Source: Rhizobium sp. Q54 (GTDB lineage: Bacteria > Bacteroidota > Bacteroidia > Flavobacteriales > Flavobacteriaceae). From it: 20,636 nt of DNA. Made by a program: the position numbers and the translations under genes. How positions within the stretch are numbered: position 1 is the stretch's first letter; every line of letters begins with the position of its first letter. Below, in pieces: positions 16,756 to 20,636 of the stretch. The notes beneath the pieces are model-generated. The model had not been told where the DNA came from. It was given only the letters and a program-made list of their open reading frames with translations, and did not search any database. The DNA lies in assembly GCA_943324395.2 (NCBI GenBank), contig CALPLL020000005.1:1-20636 (forward strand). Direction: 5' to 3'.

Positions 16756-17650
16756 AATAATAATAACAGGTGCTTCGGGCTTTGTAGGAAGTAATCTACT
16801 TGAGTTTTTTAAGTCTACTCATGAAGTACAGCCATTGAGCGTTCGGTATATTCCGAAGAACAAAATTGAAATCTCAGGCGATGTAATTATTCATCTTTCA
16901 GGTAAAGCACATGATTTAAAAAATGTTAGTAAACCTCAGGAATATTATGAAGCTAATTATGAGTTAACTAAGCAATTATTTGATTCTTTCTTACTTTCTA
17001 ATGCTTCAGTTTTTATTTTTATGAGTAGTGTCAAAGCCGTTGCAGATCAAGTAGATGGAGTTTTATCTGAAGATAACATTCCAAATCCAATAACACCTTA
17101 TGGAATTTCAAAGCTCCAAGCCGAAAATTACATTCTCAATCAACAACTTCCAGAGGGAAAGCGATTTTATATTCTTAGGCCTTCTATGATTCACGGACCT
17201 GGTAATAAAGGCAATTTAAATTTACTTTATTCATTTGTAAACAAAGGTTATCCATGGCCATTGGCAGCTTTTGAAAATAAACGTTCTTTTTTGAGTATTG
17301 ATAATTTATGTTTTGTGACTAAGGAAATTGTTGAAAATGATTCAATTCCTTCAGGTGTTTATAATATTGCAGATGACCAAGCAATTTCAACTAATCAATT
17401 AATTTCTCTAATTTCTAAATCTCAAAATAAAAATACAAAGTCGGTTTTTCTGCCAAAAAAATTGATCTATGCAATTGCTAAAGTTGGAAGTATTTTACAT
17501 CTACCAATAAATACAGAACGGTTAATAAAATTGACTGATAATTATGTGGTAAGTAATAAGAAAATACTAAAATCAATCGGAAAACCTTTTCCAATTTCAG
17601 CAGAAAATGGATTAGTAAAAACGCTTAATTCTTTCCAAAATGTTAAATAG
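16748..17650 (+). CDS. NAD-dependent epimerase/reductase (extended SDR, WbpV-like)
   Basis: A 300-residue extended SDR. Rossmann motif GASGFVG (Gly8, Gly11, Gly14), the HLSGKAHDLKN segment (49-59), FMSSVKAVAD with the active-site Ser, and YGISK (Tyr118, Lys122). The HLSGKAH and SSVKA features and the neighbouring PglC-like transferase resemble the WbpV/WbpL arrangement. In that arrangement the SDR reduces UDP-4-keto-6-deoxy-GlcNAc to a QuiNAc or FucNAc sugar and the transferase primes the lipid with it. The partial dehydratase at 20083 could supply the 4-keto substrate. That pathway is inference. Overlaps 8 bp with the upstream GT2 and 11 bp with the downstream transferase. Confidence 0.88.
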   Translation: MSKIIITGASGFVGSNLLEFFKSTHEVQPLSVRYIPKNKIEISGDVIIHLSGKAHDLKNVSKPQEYYEANYELTKQLFDSFLLSNASVFIFMSSVKAVADQVDGVLSEDNIPNPITPYGISKLQAENYILNQQLPEGKRFYILRPSMIHGPGNKGNLNLLYSFVNKGYPWPLAAFENKRSFLSIDNLCFVTKEIVENDSIPSGVYNIADDQAISTNQLISLISKSQNKNTKSVFLPKKLIYAIAKVGSILHLPINTERLIKLTDNYVVSNKKILKSIGKPFPISAENGLVKTLNSFQNVK

Positions 17651-18191
17651 ATTTTTTGCAATAGTATTATTAGTTGTAGGGTCTCCAATTTATTTGTTAA
17701 TTGCCTTATTTATAGTTTTAGAAGATGGTTTTCCTGTGTTTTTTAAACAAAAGCGAGTAGGAATTAACTATACCTTTTTCAATATCTATAAGTTTAGAAG
17801 TATGAAAAAGGATACTCCAAATGTAGCGACTCATTTGTTGGAAAATCCAAACCAATATGTATTAAAAACGGGTCGGTTATTAAGAAAATTAAGTCTTGAT
17901 GAACTCCCAAATCTTTTTAATATTATTAAAGGCGAAATGGTTTTTGTTGGACCTAGACCCGCATTATATAATCAAGATGATTTAATGAAACTCCGAATAA
18001 AAGCGGGAGTAGAAAAATTAAAACCGGGTATAACAGGTTGGGCACAAATTAATGGAAGAGATGAAATATCTTTAGAACAGAAAGTTAAATTTGAAAAAGA
18101 ATATCAAGAAAGAAAATCGACTTGGTTTGATATTAAAATAATAGTGCTTACGTTTACAAGTGTATTAAAAAGTGATGGAGTAAAACATTAA
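17640..18191 (+). CDS. Polyprenyl-phosphate phosphoglycosyl transferase (PglC-like, monotopic)
   Basis: Primes glycan synthesis by moving a sugar-1-phosphate from a UDP-sugar to undecaprenyl phosphate. It is the short form, 183 residues, without the extra transmembrane domain of WbaP/WcaJ. The N-terminal re-entrant membrane helix (about 5-28, with Ser15-Pro16) is followed by PVFFKQKRVG (32-41) and the conserved YKFRSM (50-55). The catalytic Asp87-Glu88 pair is in LSLDELPNL, VFVGPRPAL (101-109) follows, and KPGITGWAQINGR is the uridine-binding region. All expected active-site features are present. It begins inside the end of the SDR gene, consistent with acting on that enzyme's product. Sugar identity unproven. 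Confidence 0.93.
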   Translation: MLNRFFAIVLLVVGSPIYLLIALFIVLEDGFPVFFKQKRVGINYTFFNIYKFRSMKKDTPNVATHLLENPNQYVLKTGRLLRKLSLDELPNLFNIIKGEMVFVGPRPALYNQDDLMKLRIKAGVEKLKPGITGWAQINGRDEISLEQKVKFEKEYQERKSTWFDIKIIVLTFTSVLKSDGVKH

Positions 18192-18214
18192 TCTTTTTAT
18201 CTAAAATTTATATT

Positions 18215-19354
18215 TTGAATACTAAAAAAATATGGCTTTCTTCGCCACACCTAGGAGGATCAGAACAAAAATTTGTTCAAGAAGCTTTTGATACCAATTG
18301 GATTGCCCCTTTAGGAAGCAACGTAGATGGTTTTGAGATGGATCTAGAAAGCTATCTTGAAAAAGAAATTCATGTAGCTGCATTAAGTTCGGGAACTGCA
18401 GCAATTCATCTTGGATTAATTTTATTAGGAGTAACAAAAAATGATGAAGTATTAGTGCAAACTCACACACATAATGCAACGGTTAACCCAATAATATATC
18501 AAGGCGCGACTCCGATTTTTATTGATAGTGAAATAGAAACGGGAAATATATGCCCAGTTTATTTAGAAAAAGCTATTTTACATAGAATTGCAGTAAGCAA
18601 AAAACCTAAAGCTATTATTGCTGTGCATTTATACGGGATGCCATACAAAATTGAGGAAATTAGAGCAATTGCTAATAAATATGAAATCCCCATTTTGGAG
18701 GACAGCGCCGAGGCATTGGGAAGCACTTTCAAAGGTCAAAAATGTGGAACTTTTGGAGATTTTGGAGTATTATCATTTAATGGGAATAAGATCATTACCA
18801 CTTCTGGAGGAGGAGCTTTGGTAGCCAATTCTAAAAAATTAAAAGAAAAAGCTATATTTTATGCAACTCAAGCCAGAGATCAAGCTCCGCATTATCAGCA
18901 TTCAGAAATTGGTTATAACTATAGAATGAGTAATATTTGTGCAGGAATTGGAAGAGGCCAAATGGAGGTTCTAGATAACCATGTTGCCTTGAGAATAAAA
19001 ATGCATAATTTTTATGAAAATCTTTTCAAAGAAATAAATGGAGTTACCGTTTTTAAAACTCCGAATTCCGATTATTTTTCAAATTATTGGTTAACTACTA
19101 TTTTAATTGATCCAATATTAACTGATGGTATTAACCGAGAAACCCTAAGATTGGCTTTGGATGCCGAAAATATTGAATCTCGCCCTTTATGGAAACCAAT
19201 GCATTTGCAACCAGTGTTCGAAGAATATCCGTATTATGGAGCTACTGTTGCAGAAATGTTATTTGAAAACGGACTTTGTCTTCCTTCAGGATCCAATTTA
19301 ACTGAAAATGAATGCGAGAGAATTGCTAAAGTTGTAAAATCAACTTTCAAATAA
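18215..19354 (+). CDS. DegT/DnrJ/EryC1/StrS-family PLP aminotransferase (TTG start)
   Basis: Converts a nucleotide-linked 4-keto sugar to the 4-amino sugar, using PLP and usually glutamate. It has 379 residues. It has ALSSGTAAIHLGL (56-68), the PLP-stacking and Asp region LEDSAEALGS (161-170) with Asp163, and the Schiff-base Lys192 in SFNGNKIITTSGGG. A conserved YNYRMSNICAGIGRGQ block follows. VQTHTHNATVNPI (81-93) matches the region that contacts PLP phosphate in PglE-like enzymes. TTG 18215 fits, since WLSSPHLGGSEQKFV is the expected N-terminus. Lying between two phosphoglycosyl transferases and near the WbpM/PglF-like dehydratase, it resembles the PglE or WcfR arrangement. No PglD-type acetyltransferase adjoins it, so the product may remain a free amine (inference). 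Confidence 0.93.
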   Translation: MNTKKIWLSSPHLGGSEQKFVQEAFDTNWIAPLGSNVDGFEMDLESYLEKEIHVAALSSGTAAIHLGLILLGVTKNDEVLVQTHTHNATVNPIIYQGATPIFIDSEIETGNICPVYLEKAILHRIAVSKKPKAIIAVHLYGMPYKIEEIRAIANKYEIPILEDSAEALGSTFKGQKCGTFGDFGVLSFNGNKIITTSGGGALVANSKKLKEKAIFYATQARDQAPHYQHSEIGYNYRMSNICAGIGRGQMEVLDNHVALRIKMHNFYENLFKEINGVTVFKTPNSDYFSNYWLTTILIDPILTDGINRETLRLALDAENIESRPLWKPMHLQPVFEEYPYYGATVAEMLFENGLCLPSGSNLTENECERIAKVVKSTFK

Positions 19355-19362
19355 GAAAAACA

Positions 19363-19908
19363 ATGTCAAAACGTCTTTTTGATCTTTTTTTTGCTTTACT
19401 AGGAATAATAATCAGTGGATTATTACTTTTGATACTTTACATTCTTGCTTCAATTGATACGAAACAAAATGGTATTTTTTCACAAAAAAGAATTGGTCAA
19501 TTTGGTACGCCATTTACAATTTATAAAATTCGAACCTTCGGGCTTTCAGAAGAAAAACCAATTTCAAAATTGGGCGCCTTTTTGAGAAATTCCAAATTAG
19601 ATGAGTTGCCACAATTATGGAATATAGTTATAGGAAATATGAGTTTTGTTGGGCCAAGACCCGATATTGCTGGTTATTATGATGTATTAGAGGGTGAAAA
19701 CAGAAAAATTTTAGAATTAAAACCTGGTTTAACAAGTTTAGCAAGTATTAAATATTCAAAAGAAGAATTATTACTAGAAAAACAAGAGAATCCTTTGAAT
19801 TATAATGACACGGTGATTTTTCCAGATAAAGTAAAAATGAATTTGCAATATTATTATTCGAATTCAGTTTTTATCGATGTTAAAATTATTTGGAAAACAT
19901 TTTTTTAA
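19363..19908 (+). CDS. Second phosphoglycosyl transferase (Bacteroidota-type sugar transferase)
   Basis: A second short monotopic sugar-phosphate transferase, 181 residues. Membrane helix about 6-30, then FSQKRIGQFGTPFTIYKIRTF (39-59), catalytic Asp80-Glu81 in SKLDELPQLWN, and SFVGPRPD (94-101). It departs from the 17640 protein after this. KPGLTSLASIKYSKEE replaces KPGITGWAQINGR, and the tail has LNYNDTVIFPDKVKMNLQYY, a pattern I associate with Bacteroidota sugar transferases. Different uridine- and sugar-contacting residues suggest a different donor, possibly the 4-amino sugar from the adjacent aminotransferase, as in the WcfR/WcfS pair of Bacteroides (inference). The gene starts 8 bp after the aminotransferase and ends before the 174-bp spacer at 19909. 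Confidence 0.9.
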   Translation: MSKRLFDLFFALLGIIISGLLLLILYILASIDTKQNGIFSQKRIGQFGTPFTIYKIRTFGLSEEKPISKLGAFLRNSKLDELPQLWNIVIGNMSFVGPRPDIAGYYDVLEGENRKILELKPGLTSLASIKYSKEELLLEKQENPLNYNDTVIFPDKVKMNLQYYYSNSVFIDVKIIWKTFF

Positions 19909-19971
19909 ATAATTAAAGTGTTTTTTTAGAACATTTATTTTTCAAATAAAAGAAATAGTAAATTTTAATAT

Positions 19972-19991
19972 TTAAAATAATTTTATTTTAA
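19972..19991. repeat. AT-only near-perfect palindrome
   Basis: TTAAAATAA (19972-19980) and TTATTTTAA (19983-19991) are perfect 9-bp arms around two T residues, in the 174-bp spacer before the dehydratase gene. The two-base loop and absence of G/C make it a poor terminator. It could be a protein-binding palindrome or simply a product of composition. Confidence 0.6.
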
Positions 19992-20054
19992 CAAACGTTT
20001 ACCTTTATTATAATATTAATTAAGAAAACTGGTTAAAAATCCATTAATAAATAC

Positions 20055-20062
20055 TAATTTTG
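20055..20062 (+). promoter_or_regulatory. Candidate Bacteroidota -7 promoter element
   Basis: TAATTTTG matches the Bacteroidota -7 consensus TAnnTTTG exactly and lies 20 bp before the ATG at 20083. About 19 bp upstream the sequence GGTTA (20031-20035) is only a weak match to the TTTG/TTG -33 element. If real, transcription would start a few bases downstream, leaving a very short leader for ATG 20083 or a more usual one for ATG 20101. Confidence 0.35.
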
Positions 20063-20082
20063 ACTTCCATAATAAACAATTG

Positions 20083-20636
20083 ATGACCATTTATATTGAA
20101 ATGAAAAGCAGTTTAAGAAATATTAAAAGCAAAGTAAAAAAGTTACTTTTTTCATTGGATTACTTGCCAAGATGGATGGTATTTTTTATGGATGTTTTCT
20201 TAACTATTATTTCAAGTGAAGTTTCCTATTTAATTGTTAGAAGTTTAAGAGTTAGATTTTACGATACCTTAGATGTTCCAACCAGGTATGGAATTGTCAT
20301 TTTAATTAATGTAATTTTCTTTGTTATTTTTAAAACCTATTCTGGGATACTTCGATATTCCACTTTTATTGATGGTGTTAAATTATTATACTCTTCAATT
20401 TGTACCTTTTTTACATTAGTGGTAATTAATTATGGCACCTATTTTTTAATTGGAAAAAAAATATATTTATTACCTTCCTTGGTAATTAACTTCGTAATTA
20501 CATTTTCAACTTTATTTTTATTTAGAGTATTTATTAAAATTATTTTTGAAAATATTTCTGCGAATGAAAAAAATACAGACTTCCTTAATGCGGTTGTTTA
20601 TGGTGCAGATGCAAACGCTATTTCTGTAGTTACTGC
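20083..20636 (+). CDS. WbpM/PglF-like membrane nucleotide-sugar 4,6-dehydratase (3' end outside window)
   Basis: The reading frame is open to the right edge (184 full codons visible). It starts at ATG 20083 or, with a more usual leader if the 20055 element is the promoter, ATG 20101 (codon 7). The visible part is the N-terminal membrane domain with four hydrophobic segments. These follow a basic, amphipathic start, the segment YLPRWMVFFMDVFLTIIS, and the loop FKTYSGILRYSTFIDG, which is characteristic of the CapD/WbpM/PglF family. It ends with AVVYGADANAISVV, the first strand and loop of the non-catalytic Rossmann domain. The catalytic dehydratase domain lies beyond the window. Such enzymes convert UDP-GlcNAc to UDP-4-keto-6-deoxy sugars, the substrate needed by the aminotransferase at 18215 and the SDR at 16748. 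Confidence 0.88.
   Translation, partial: MTIYIEMKSSLRNIKSKVKKLLFSLDYLPRWMVFFMDVFLTIISSEVSYLIVRSLRVRFYDTLDVPTRYGIVILINVIFFVIFKTYSGILRYSTFIDGVKLLYSSICTFFTLVVINYGTYFLIGKKIYLLPSLVINFVITFSTLFLFRVFIKIIFENISANEKNTDFLNAVVYGADANAISVVT

Noticed and set aside
19934..19950. Hairpin TTTATTT-TTC-AAATAAA as a transcription terminator after 19908
   Set aside because: The stem has only A-T pairs and is followed by purine-rich sequence, not a T-tract. Too weak to call a terminator.
1..20636. Insertion sequences, phage genes, tRNA genes or defence systems
   Set aside because: I looked for transposase, integrase, nuclease and toxin-like proteins, and for tRNA-like stem structures, and found none. All genes fit polysaccharide synthesis, modification or export, except the transglutaminase-like one.

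Overview
The window is a single-strand, densely packed surface-polysaccharide biosynthesis and export locus (O-antigen, capsule or exopolysaccharide) from an AT-rich bacterium, most likely Bacteroidota and probably Flavobacteriaceae-like. This is inferred from low GC, the lack of clear Shine-Dalgarno sequences, A-rich leaders, a TAnnTTTG-type -7 element near the right end, and the types of sugar transferase present. Every supported gene is on the + strand and most neighbours overlap or lie within about 50 bp. That suggests one or a few long transcripts.

Layout. (1) 1-778: the 3' part of a membrane-anchored transglutaminase-like protein. (2) 870-3038: an ABC-2 polysaccharide exporter, Wzm permease and Wzt ATPase, with a perfect hexanucleotide tandem repeat just upstream of wzt. 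(3) 3044-8379: a very AT-rich block with an FkbM methyltransferase, two GT2 and one GT4 glycosyltransferases, an SDR nucleotide-sugar enzyme and a left-handed beta-helix acyltransferase. (4) 8386-14208: a less AT-rich block with four glycosyltransferases and a polytopic Wzy-like polymerase. (5) 14257-15984: a NodU/CmcH-type carbamoyltransferase. (6) 16006-19908: a GT2, a second SDR, a PglC-like phosphoglycosyl transferase, a PLP aminotransferase and a second phosphoglycosyl transferase. (7) 20083-end: the 5' part of a WbpM/PglF-like membrane 4,6-dehydratase, behind the only sizeable spacer in this half.

Inferred working model: the dehydratase converts UDP-GlcNAc to a 4-keto-6-deoxy intermediate. 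The 16748 SDR would reduce it (QuiNAc/FucNAc type) or the aminotransferase would aminate it (4-amino sugar type). One of the two phosphoglycosyl transferases then places the first sugar-phosphate on undecaprenyl phosphate. Eight glycosyltransferases extend the glycan, and a methyltransferase, an acyltransferase and a carbamoyltransferase decorate it. Wzm/Wzt would export it, yet a Wzy-like polymerase is also present, so the assembly route is ambiguous. No Wzx flippase or Wzz chain-length regulator is visible.

I see no RNA genes, insertion sequences, phage genes, CRISPR array or defence system. The best leads are the hexamer repeat before wzt, the composition break inside wzt, the mix of ABC export with a polymerase and two priming transferases, and the transglutaminase-like protein beside the exporter. 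No clearly new system can be claimed from the sequence alone.
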